5,475 nucleotides of DNA from Deltaproteobacteria bacterium. Lineage in GTDB: Bacteria > Desulfobacterota > Syntrophorhabdia > Syntrophorhabdales > Syntrophorhabdaceae. Every line of letters starts with the position of its first letter. Position 1 is the first letter of the stretch. Both the position numbers and the translations under genes were made by a program. The stretch covers positions 1-5,475 of the forward strand of contig DNYO01000125.1 of assembly GCA_003506795.1 (NCBI GenBank), given 5' to 3'. The notes below the pieces were generated by a model. It made no database searches and had not been told where the DNA came from. It saw only the letters and a program-made list of their open reading frames with translations. Positions 1-5,153 of this stretch are shown here, piece by piece.

Positions 1-2666
1 ATGAAGGGCTCCCGGCTTCGCGGATCGGCAAACGAGTCGAATTTCTGACCGCCGAAGGAAACCTCGATGACGCCTGCACGGAAAAGAACAGCGAGGACCA
101 ATCGCAGCACGTCCCGTTCCCATCCGTAGGGAGTGCCGTTGAATCGGTTTTCGAGCGCCTTACCAAGGCAGGCGTCCCGGTTGCCATACTCGTGCTGGCT
201 GACGAGGTAATCATGGACCTCTTTGGCCACATCGGCGCTTGGGTTCGGTACGTACTTCGAACCTTCCTTGGTAACCAGGCCCAAGCCGCGTTCGCCGACG
301 TAAAACACTGGAGGAAGGGCCTTGAGATCAGCGGCCTTCAGGAAGACATCGGGTTCATCCCCACGCAGAGGGCGTGAACCCATCTGCAACTTGGGATAGA
401 GGTCGGGAACAATCTGCTCAAGGAATTTCTTGATGATCTCACCCAGATTCCTACCGAGCGACGACGCATCCCTCGCCACGCCGCGAAACATGCCGGTTCC
501 GCGCTCAATCGCTTCCGTGATTTTGTCCCGGAGCCGTGATTCGTAATTCAGAACGAGGTTCTTTTCATCCTGGAGGCAGGTGGCCTCGTCCGGGGTGATT
601 TTGTTCTGGGCTCGAAGCTGGTCGTATTTCTCAACCATTTTCCTGGACGCAAAGAGCTGGGCCACCAGTTCGTCAATCTCCGGCGCAAGGGGGAAGACCC
701 AATAGAGATCGTTTTTGTGGGCCTCCTGCCGACTTTCATCCCGAATCTCGTTGATCCGGTTGGACAGCTCGCTGTCATCCTCGGCCATGGCCAAAGACAG
801 CTTGATATCGCCTTCATCCCCGACGGTCGTACCGTCCACGCTAATCCCGATACGAAAGGTTCGAAACTCTTTGTGCCGGTAGGTCCGAAGGGCTGGCTCG
901 CCAAAAGTCGAGCGCAGAGCGTTTCGGACGATTTCATTCCGATCGCGGGGCTTGGGATCGAGGGACTTCTTCTCGGTCTCCCAGTTCTTTTCCTGGGCGG
1001 TCTGGAGCTTCCAGCCATCCTCGGTTTTGCGGATAAACTGCGCATCGTAGAGTTTCTTGATGGCTGCCTCGACCTGGGCGACCGGTCTCGGGTCGCCAAC
1101 CTTATCGATGAGGAAGGCGGCAATGTTCGCCTCCGTTCGAGGCAGGTCGCGGACGAATTCCAGGAGACAAATCACCTTGGCAACCCGTAGCGTCCATTGT
1201 TTGTCTGGGTCACCCTTGAATCGCTCGCTGATTTCGTAAATGTCGGTGCGGCGCTCGTTCGAAAGGTTGCCTTCAACAAGCTCGTACACGCGATCCAACG
1301 TCACCAGGGTGCCAATCGGACAATCGGCGAGCCTCGTCCGGTTGGATACAAGCATCTCGTAGGCCTGTTTGATGATCGTCCGGTTGCTTCCTCCAAAATG
1401 CCTGGGCGCTCCGGGCTGAAGCCGAATCCCCGACATGATGCTGATGCCGATATCGATGTAATGCGGAGGGTATGGATAGAACTGGACGAAATCATCTTCA
1501 CTGACATCCGTTTGACGTGAGGTGCGTTCAAGCCGCAATGCTGCGTTCAGTGCCCCCTGGTTCGCGCTATAGAGTTTCCGGAGAATCGGCAGGGCGTCAT
1601 CCTTCTTGGCAAGAACGCGCCGCGTTGCCACCTCGCGAATGTCCGATGGCGCGAGATCAACTCGATGACGGAATCTATCCTGAAGCTTCGCCAGTTCAAC
1701 ACGCTTGGAGTCAATGGCGGCCACCACCTCGTCGAGTTTCTCCTGGGAGGTTACGACAATCCAGCACGGTGCCGGTATCTTTCTTGCTTTCAGCAGATTC
1801 CTGCCGACTTTCCCGAATTCCTCGATGGTGGCTCGCAGGTCTTCGATCTTGTCGCCGCTGCGGGCGACATGCTGACCGACCTCATCGATAACGAGAACCA
1901 GCGCCTTTCCAGGACGTCTGCGGCCGAATAGCTCGAATGTCCGCTTGACAACCGTGCTGACGCTGATTGCCGCATCACGACTGCGTTGTGTATGCGCCCA
2001 CGAGTCGGCGGCTGGATAGGTCACCGGATCAAGGGCGTGAAGAACCGCGCTTGCCCGCGATAGCCGTTGAGCACCTTTGCGGACGATACGCCACTCCTGA
2101 CTGTGGATTTGTTTGCATTTGGCGATGAACTGTTCCAGCTTGCCTTCCGCTTCGAGCTCAATCTCAAGTTCCGCGATGTCGAAATCTTCGGCGTAGTCGA
2201 GTTTTCTGAGCAGGGCGGTGTAGATAAACTCGGCGATGCGTTGCGTGACGCGGCGAGTGTCCTGCTCCTTGGCGATGTCGAAGAGGATGACCTCGGTTGG
2301 AAAGCGCGCATTGATAAGGTCAAGCAGATTGCACACTTGTTCGTCACCGATCTGCTGTTTGAACAGGGCTGAGAAATCCTGTCCAAGCACCCTTCTGTTT
2401 TCCATCGCATACCCGAAATTCTTTGCGAATGAGCTCTTGCCTGAGCCAAAAAAACCGGATATCCAGACGCCGACGCTTTCGTGGGGTTCCGTCGGGGCTT
2501 CTGCAACGGCTTTCAGGAGAGCCGCGTACTGATCGCGGATGCTGTCCGTGACAATGTACTCGGTGATTTCCGAATACACGGACTGCTCGTCGGTTTGATC
2601 GACCTGGATGATCTCCTCGATCTTCCGACTCAAATCCCGCGACAGGAGGTTGCCGATTGTTTTCAT
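1..2666 (-). CDS. brxC: BREX P-loop ATPase BrxC, C-terminus cut by window edge
   Basis: The minus frame from the ATG at 2666 is open without a stop to the left edge, giving 888 codons of a protein that is usually about 1,200 residues long, so roughly the last quarter is missing. BrxC is the large ATPase of BREX, a cytoplasmic system that methylates host DNA and blocks phage DNA replication; BrxC is a core component with an incompletely defined role. Seen in the translation: the N-terminal stretch typical of BrxC (ITEYIVTDSIRDQY, about residues 34-47), a Walker A motif GFFGSGKS at residues 71-78 preceded by GVWIS, a Walker B motif LVLVIDE ending at D261-E262, a sensor-like WIVVTSQEKLDE at 302-313, and the arginine-rich RDRFRHR just after it. 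Residues about 625-720 look strongly helical. The catalytic motifs are intact and no frameshift is visible. A strong AAGGAGG (2671-2677) four bases before the ATG supports this start. It follows brxB by 16 bases. The SSFAKN after Walker A differs from the SHFLK I recall for type 1 BrxC and may mark another subfamily. Confidence 0.93.
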   Translation of the reverse strand, partial: MKTIGNLLSRDLSRKIEEIIQVDQTDEQSVYSEITEYIVTDSIRDQYAALLKAVAEAPTEPHESVGVWISGFFGSGKSSFAKNFGYAMENRRVLGQDFSALFKQQIGDEQVCNLLDLINARFPTEVILFDIAKEQDTRRVTQRIAEFIYTALLRKLDYAEDFDIAELEIELEAEGKLEQFIAKCKQIHSQEWRIVRKGAQRLSRASAVLHALDPVTYPAADSWAHTQRSRDAAISVSTVVKRTFELFGRRRPGKALVLVIDEVGQHVARSGDKIEDLRATIEEFGKVGRNLLKARKIPAPCWIVVTSQEKLDEVVAAIDSKRVELAKLQDRFRHRVDLAPSDIREVATRRVLAKKDDALPILRKLYSANQGALNAALRLERTSRQTDVSEDDFVQFYPYPPHYIDIGISIMSGIRLQPGAPRHFGGSNRTIIKQAYEMLVSNRTRLADCPIGTLVTLDRVYELVEGNLSNERRTDIYEISERFKGDPDKQWTLRVAKVICLLEFVRDLPRTEANIAAFLIDKVGDPRPVAQVEAAIKKLYDAQFIRKTEDGWKLQTAQEKNWETEKKSLDPKPRDRNEIVRNALRSTFGEPALRTYRHKEFRTFRIGISVDGTTVGDEGDIKLSLAMAEDDSELSNRINEIRDESRQEAHKNDLYWVFPLAPEIDELVAQLFASRKMVEKYDQLRAQNKITPDEATCLQDEKNLVLNYESRLRDKITEAIERGTGMFRGVARDASSLGRNLGEIIKKFLEQIVPDLYPKLQMGSRPLRGDEPDVFLKAADLKALPPVFYVGERGLGLVTKEGSKYVPNPSADVAKEVHDYLVSQHEYGNRDACLGKALENRFNGTPYGWERDVLRLVLAVLFRAGVIEVSFGGQKFDSFADPRSREPF

Positions 2667-2670
2667 GTGC

Positions 2671-2677
2671 CCTCCTT
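2671..2677 (-). promoter_or_regulatory. Shine-Dalgarno site of brxC
   Basis: On the minus strand the brxB-brxC gap reads AAGGAGG, then GCAC, then ATG. This near-perfect ribosome binding site fixes the brxC start at 2666 and suggests brxC is translated efficiently in its own right as well as by coupling to brxB. Confidence 0.8.
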
Positions 2678-2682
2678 GAGTC

Positions 2683-3264
2683 CTATCCATAAATTTTGAC
2701 CCGGTAGTTTCCTAATGCATCACGGTCTTTAAGGGCCATGAACCTGAGCCCGGTCGTCCCTTCAATTGAGCCGGGATAGAAAAGGATCGTGGTCAATGAT
2801 GTCTTGCCCTGCATCTGATCGAGCAACTTGGACATGTGATAGATGCCGGGTGCCATGGCCGCCGCGCGCATCAAGAAGACCACCTGAGTTGCAGCATCCA
2901 GCGATTGAAGATGCTCAGTCAGGAGACCAGCCAAAGGCCGCCAATCACGGTCGGACAAGTACGTGGTCACCTGTTCCTGGGCTTCAAGAAAACCTCGGTC
3001 ATTCTCAAGCTCGACTACTGCATCTATTCCTTCGCTTTCCTGAATTGCCTTCCACAAAAGGTCAGACATGTGGACGATGCATGTCTTTCTGCCCGCTTCG
3101 CCCAGCCGCGTCGCCAGCAATCGTGCTTCCCGCCGAAGCGTCCACTCTTCCTCTGGGTCATACCGGAAAATGGCAAATGGCAGATCGTGGTAGACGCTGA
3201 TCCGAGGAGGGGTCGCCTTCAGGTCGTTCTCGAGGAGCTCAATTCGATTATTGAGTGAGGACAT
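2683..3264 (-). CDS. brxB: BREX protein BrxB (DUF1788 family)
   Basis: This 193-residue protein matches the DUF1788 family, the BrxB component of BREX. BrxB is a small cytoplasmic core protein, encoded between brxA and brxC, whose biochemical role is not well established. Family signatures visible in the translation are SVYHDLPFAIFRYDPEEEW at about residues 23-41, an RREARLLATRL helix after it, the central TCIVHMSDLLW (61-71), a hydrophobic VVFLMRAAAMAPGIYHMSKLL (128-148), and the C-terminal FYPGSIEGTTGLRFMAL with NYRVKIYG at the very end. Length is normal for the family. The reading frame extends upstream to a TTG at 3279 and an ATG at 3270, but the GAGGAG at 3272-3277 lies seven bases before the ATG at 3264, the best-spaced start. 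The gene overlaps the end of brxA by 17 bases, consistent with coupling, and sits 16 bases before brxC. No damage is seen. Confidence 0.92.
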   Translation of the reverse strand: MSSLNNRIELLENDLKATPPRISVYHDLPFAIFRYDPEEEWTLRREARLLATRLGEAGRKTCIVHMSDLLWKAIQESEGIDAVVELENDRGFLEAQEQVTTYLSDRDWRPLAGLLTEHLQSLDAATQVVFLMRAAAMAPGIYHMSKLLDQMQGKTSLTTILFYPGSIEGTTGLRFMALKDRDALGNYRVKIYG

Positions 3265-4102
3265 TCGCATACTCCTCAAGGGTTTCTACGGGAAATGTCA
3301 AGCGAGTGACACTCCCCGCAACGTGGTATTCAAGCAGTCCATGCTGATGCGCTTCCAGAAAAAACCGTTCCACTCCGTCGCGGGGCAGGAAGAACAGCTT
3401 CCAATCAACAAGATCAAGCAGTTTGGTCCCCGATGGTTGGTGCTGCTTCAGGTAAAACGCGATATACGCGAAGGCTTGGACGGACAGGTAGGCAGGGGCA
3501 ATGCGTTTGTTGACCGCTCCCTGAAGGACACCAAAATCACGAAGTGTTGAGAGCACGCCTTGCGTGACACGTCGTACAGTTGAATCCCCCCAGGGACCTG
3601 AAGTTCTTCCCTCATCAACCCATTTTCGTAGCGCCGATTCAATCTCCCGGACGTCAATCTCCATGACGCCCCGTGACCAATGTGGTACCAGAAGCTCAAT
3701 TACCACATCGCGCAATAGCAAGTCGGCGCGCACTGAGTGGAAGTAGAGAATTCGATCAAGGAAGTTGCCGTTGGACTGGTGTTTCACGATGCTGGCCAAA
3801 GCCAGCGCAACGGTCTCTTCAACCAGATACCGTTGCCGAAAAATCGCCAGGATATCCTCTGCACGGGACCGTGACGTTTTTCCCAAGAGGTTCTGGCGAC
3901 GCACTCGCTGGAGGTTCTCACTGACGGACAGCCCTGGGTTCCACGCAGACAAAAGGGCTTTCGTATCCGGAAGAAGAGCCCCCGCCTTGATAATCTTGCT
4001 GCTGTAAGGCGGTGGGGTGATCGTCCCCTTTCTTCGAGAGGCGTCCTCGACCTTCCCCGCAGCTCTCTGAGCCAGTTTTGTTCTGTTAGGTGGCTTAGTC
4101 AT
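3248..4102 (-). CDS. brxA: BREX protein BrxA (DUF1819 family)
   Basis: This 284-residue protein resembles the DUF1819 family, BrxA of BREX. The family was once annotated as inner-membrane, but I see no signal peptide or convincing transmembrane segment here, and studied BrxA proteins are soluble and reported to bind DNA. Seen: a basic, proline-containing N-terminus (residues 1-32) outside the usual domain, then the characteristic YSSKIIKAGALLPDTKALL opening (33-51), the LSVSENLQRVRRQNLLGKTSRSR segment (58-80), IFRQRYL (87-93), and a C-terminal half with GPWGDSTVRRVTQGVLSTL (169-187), winged-helix-like by eye. I chose the ATG at 4102 because it overlaps the HTH gene by only 8 bases. An in-frame GTG at 4207 would add 35 residues lying wholly within the HTH gene and lacking family character. 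Its ribosome site is weak (A-rich, with no clear GGAGG), so translation probably depends on coupling to the gene before it. A start nearer residue 33 is possible. Confidence 0.88.
   Translation of the reverse strand: MTKPPNRTKLAQRAAGKVEDASRRKGTITPPPYSSKIIKAGALLPDTKALLSAWNPGLSVSENLQRVRRQNLLGKTSRSRAEDILAIFRQRYLVEETVALALASIVKHQSNGNFLDRILYFHSVRADLLLRDVVIELLVPHWSRGVMEIDVREIESALRKWVDEGRTSGPWGDSTVRRVTQGVLSTLRDFGVLQGAVNKRIAPAYLSVQAFAYIAFYLKQHQPSGTKLLDLVDWKLFFLPRDGVERFFLEAHQHGLLEYHVAGSVTRLTFPVETLEEYANVLTQ
3272..3277 (-). promoter_or_regulatory. Shine-Dalgarno site deciding the brxB start
   Basis: GAGGAG on the minus strand lies seven bases upstream of the ATG at 3264 but only one base from the in-frame ATG at 3270, and it overlaps the region of the TTG at 3279. 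It therefore selects 3264 as the start. It sits inside the last codons of brxA. Confidence 0.65.
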
Positions 4103-4316
4103 CAGTTTTCTTTTCTGTAGCAGATGGGTCGCCCGCCTCACTGGCACCGCCAGCACGCACCCAGTCGTCGATTTCCGAAATCTTGAATCGGAAAAGACGA
4201 CCGACACGGTGGGCTGGCAACCCCATCTTCTCTATCCATCGATATATGGAATCCTTGTTGACATCGAGATGCTTTGCAACATCCTCGACCCCAACCCATC
4301 GTTCTTCAGCGGTCAT
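4095..4316 (-). CDS. Small helix-turn-helix (excisionase/MerR-type) DNA-binding protein
   Basis: This is a 73-residue protein with one recognisable domain. WVGVEDVAKHLDVNKDSIYRW (about residues 7-27) forms a helix-turn-helix: helix EDVAKHL, turn LDVN, recognition helix KDSIYRWIEK. It is followed by the wing-like GLPAHRVGRLFRFKISEIDDW (32-52) typical of the excisionase/AlpA-like branch of MerR-type proteins. The last 20 residues are acidic and low in complexity. It is the first gene of the BREX operon and overlaps brxA by 8 bases. I infer a regulator of the operon, possibly autoregulatory, or an excisionase-like protein for island mobility; neither is shown by sequence. The ATG at 4316 is preferred because GAGGGG (4321-4326) lies four bases upstream. 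An in-frame GTG at 4328 overlaps that site and is less likely. It is not the WYL-type regulator (BrxR) known from some BREX loci. Confidence 0.85.
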   Translation of the reverse strand: MTAEERWVGVEDVAKHLDVNKDSIYRWIEKMGLPAHRVGRLFRFKISEIDDWVRAGGASEAGDPSATEKKTDD

Positions 4317-4352
4317 TTTTCCCCTCACAACCGGATTCTATCCGTGCCGAAA

Positions 4353-4365
4353 GTGTCACGAACAC
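4353..4365. promoter_or_regulatory. Palindrome GTGT-N5-ACAC, candidate operator
   Basis: A 13-base inverted repeat, GTGT, five bases, ACAC, lies in the leader between the predicted promoter and the HTH start codon. It directly abuts a second 13-base palindrome. A dimeric HTH protein could bind it, but the arms are short and chance occurrence is possible. Confidence 0.3.
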
Positions 4366-4378
4366 GATATCTGATATC
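4366..4378. promoter_or_regulatory. Palindrome GATATC-T-GATATC, candidate operator
   Basis: Two copies of GATATC separated by one base form a 13-base palindrome that is also a direct repeat. It sits about 20 to 30 bases downstream of the predicted transcription start of the BREX operon, a position where a bound repressor could block elongation. The HTH protein encoded immediately downstream is the obvious candidate ligand; this is inference. Confidence 0.4.
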
Positions 4379-4404
4379 TACAAACACCAACGAAACTGGA
4401 CAAA

Positions 4405-4433
4405 AACATACACAACTGGTCATATGCAGTCAA
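4405..4433 (-). promoter_or_regulatory. Predicted promoter of the HTH-brxABC operon
   Basis: On the minus strand TTGACT (4428-4433, five of six to the sigma-70 -35 consensus) and TATGTT (4405-4410, four of six to the -10 consensus) are separated by exactly 17 bases. Transcription would begin near 4398, leaving a leader of about 80 bases before the HTH start. A second possible -10, TAGAAT (4335-4340), has no acceptable -35 at the right distance. Confidence 0.55.
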
Positions 4434-4510
4434 GGAAAACGGTGAAATATCGCTTTTCTGGGATTCCACCGCGCCATCCTTCTGACTCAGGCTTGTGCTT
4501 TGACGGGTTT
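4434..4510. other. Short intergenic stretch, nothing recognised
   Basis: Between the BREX promoter and the broken gene tail I see no open frame with family character, no RNA gene and no hairpin followed by a T run on either strand. A 9-base palindrome CTGA-C-TCAG (4482-4490) is too short to call. Confidence 0.4.
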
Positions 4511-4642
4511 TCAGCGCCAGACCCCACCGGATAGTTCTCTGAAACTCCCAGTCCAGCGATCCTCGACCACGTACAGCCAGGCCGGAAATTCGCCTCCATT
4601 GACCCGGACCGGCACCAGGACGCGGCGGTAGAGGCAGGGACC
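4511..4642 (-). pseudogene. C-terminal remnant of an AIG2/gamma-glutamylcyclotransferase-like gene
   Basis: One minus frame, read from about 4642 to a TGA at 4511, encodes about 43 residues with the look of the C-terminal end of AIG2-like (GGCT-fold) proteins: LYRRVLVPVRV, a short turn NGGEF, then PAWLYVVEDRW and a final SGGVWR. In that family a YRR-V-V strand is followed by an aromatic-rich AW-YV strand and an SG-W near the end. There is no start codon with a ribosome site, and the upstream sequence changes abruptly into the GATTGCGGATT repeats at 4646, so the N-terminal part carrying the pocket and catalytic glutamate is absent. GGCT-fold proteins cleave gamma-glutamyl amines or peptides to 5-oxoproline, but many members are uncharacterised. 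The fragment has the same orientation as the amidotransferase to the right, suggesting the two were neighbours. The identification rests on a short stretch and is made by eye. Confidence 0.5.
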
Positions 4643-4645
4643 GCC

Positions 4646-4722
4646 GATTGCGGATTGATGATTGTGGGTTGCGGATTGAAAATGAGGCTATTTAGGTTTG
4701 ATCCGATCAGAATCCGCAATCC
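4646..4722. repeat. Left cluster of ATTGCGGATT-type repeats
   Basis: Three related units lie here: GATTGCGGATTG (4646-4657), GGTTGCGGATTG (4667-4678), and, inverted, AATCCGCAATCC (4711-4722). The first and third pair perfectly over 11 bases, and the second pairs with the third over 9, so the cluster could form alternative stem-loops just ahead of the four-helix-bundle gene. The units share their core with the cluster after the gene. Confidence 0.8.
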
Positions 4723-4745
4723 CCAATTGGAAGGTTGAGGATTAG

Positions 4746-5123
4746 ATGAAAATGTCATATGCTGCCTCCATGAACGCGGATGAATTCAAAAACAGAACCA
4801 AAGCCTTTGCGGTCAGGGTGATTCGGTTGGTTGAAGCGCTGCCTAAAAACCAAATCGCGAAGGTGGTTGGAAATCAGTTGCTCCGATGCGGCACCTCGGT
4901 TGGTGCGAACTATCGCGTCGCCTGCCGCGCCAGGTCTCCCGCCGACTTTGTCGCCAAGATGGCCATCGTCGAAGAGGAATGCGATGAATCCATATACTGG
5001 ATGGAATTGATCGTCGAAGCCGGACTGATGGATGAAAAGCGTCTGGTCGAACTGAAAAACGAAGCAAACGAAATACTTTCCATGGTCGTTGCTTCCATAA
5101 AAACCGCACGATCCCGCAAGTAA
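4746..5123 (+). CDS. Four-helix-bundle protein, 23S rRNA intervening-sequence-protein (S23) family
   Basis: This 125-residue protein has the hallmark of the family first found inside 23S rRNA intervening sequences and related to Avd of diversity-generating retroelements. The core is QLLRCGTSVGANYRVACRA (44-62), followed by RSPADFVAKMAIVEEECDES (63-82) and IYWMELIVEAGLM (83-95), then a last amphipathic helix (98-119). Members form small basic helical bundles, and most, like this one, are not in rRNA and have no known function. There is no rRNA or reverse transcriptase in the window. The ATG at 4746 is preceded by GAGG five bases upstream; in-frame ATGs at 4752 and 4770 are alternatives, but the latter lacks a ribosome site. 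The TAA stop is part of the downstream AATCCGCAATC repeat. It is the only plus-strand gene seen, stands alone between repeat clusters, and has no clear promoter or terminator. Confidence 0.9.
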   Translation: MKMSYAASMNADEFKNRTKAFAVRVIRLVEALPKNQIAKVVGNQLLRCGTSVGANYRVACRARSPADFVAKMAIVEEECDESIYWMELIVEAGLMDEKRLVELKNEANEILSMVVASIKTARSRK

Positions 5124-5153
5124 TCCGCAATCTCCAATCCGAAATCCGCAATC
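5122..5153. repeat. Right cluster of AATCCGCAATC repeats
   Basis: Two exact AATCCGCAATC units (5122-5132 and 5143-5153) flank a variant AATCCGAAATC (5136-5146) that overlaps the second. They are inverted relative to the first two units of the left cluster. The first unit contains the last two bases of the TAA of the four-helix-bundle gene, and the last unit contains two of the three stop-codon bases of the amidotransferase gene on the other strand. Confidence 0.8.

Larger units (their letters stand above)
4646..5153. mobile_element. Putative repeat-bounded four-helix-bundle gene cassette
   Basis: The 508-base segment begins with GATTGCGGATT (4646-4656) and ends with its exact reverse complement AATCCGCAATC (5143-5153), with further copies inside each end and a single gene between. 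It separates the end of an amidotransferase gene from the headless tail of another gene on the opposite strand. This suggests a unit that was inserted or exchanged as a block. It encodes no transposase or recombinase and no target-site duplication is visible, so any movement must depend on outside enzymes or homologous recombination between repeats elsewhere. Simple repeat accumulation around an old gene is the alternative. Confidence 0.35.

Noticed and set aside
717..1190. 157-codon plus-strand open frame, and other frames of 60-190 codons across 192-2700
   Set aside because: All lie antisense to or out of frame with the continuous brxC frame, whose translation carries Walker A, Walker B and family motifs. 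They show no family character of their own.
2766..3258. Plus-strand open frames of 140-144 codons opposite brxB
   Set aside because: Antisense shadows of a well-supported DUF1788 gene; compositionally odd proteins without recognisable motifs.
4103..4207. N-terminal 35-residue extension of BrxA from a GTG at 4207
   Set aside because: It lies entirely within the HTH gene, has no ribosome site support, and does not resemble the BrxA N-terminus.
4655..4683. TTGATG-17-GAAAAT as a plus-strand promoter for the four-helix-bundle gene
   Set aside because: Only four of six matches in each hexamer and embedded in repeats; too weak to list as a feature.
4420..4758. 112-codon minus-strand open frame through the repeats
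   Set aside because: It translates the ATCCGCAATC repeats into NPQP-like peptides and runs out of frame with the GGCT-like tail; no ribosome site.
4746..5123. A true 23S rRNA intervening sequence
   Set aside because: The flanking DNA is protein-coding; I see no rRNA sequence on either side.
4646..5153. CRISPR array or diversity-generating retroelement
   Set aside because: Repeat units are 11-12 bases, irregularly spaced and inverted, not a CRISPR array. The four-helix-bundle protein resembles Avd, but no reverse transcriptase or template/variable repeat pair is in the window.
5122..5153. Intrinsic terminator after the four-helix-bundle gene
   Set aside because: The units are direct repeats of each other here, with no self-complementary stem and no T run.
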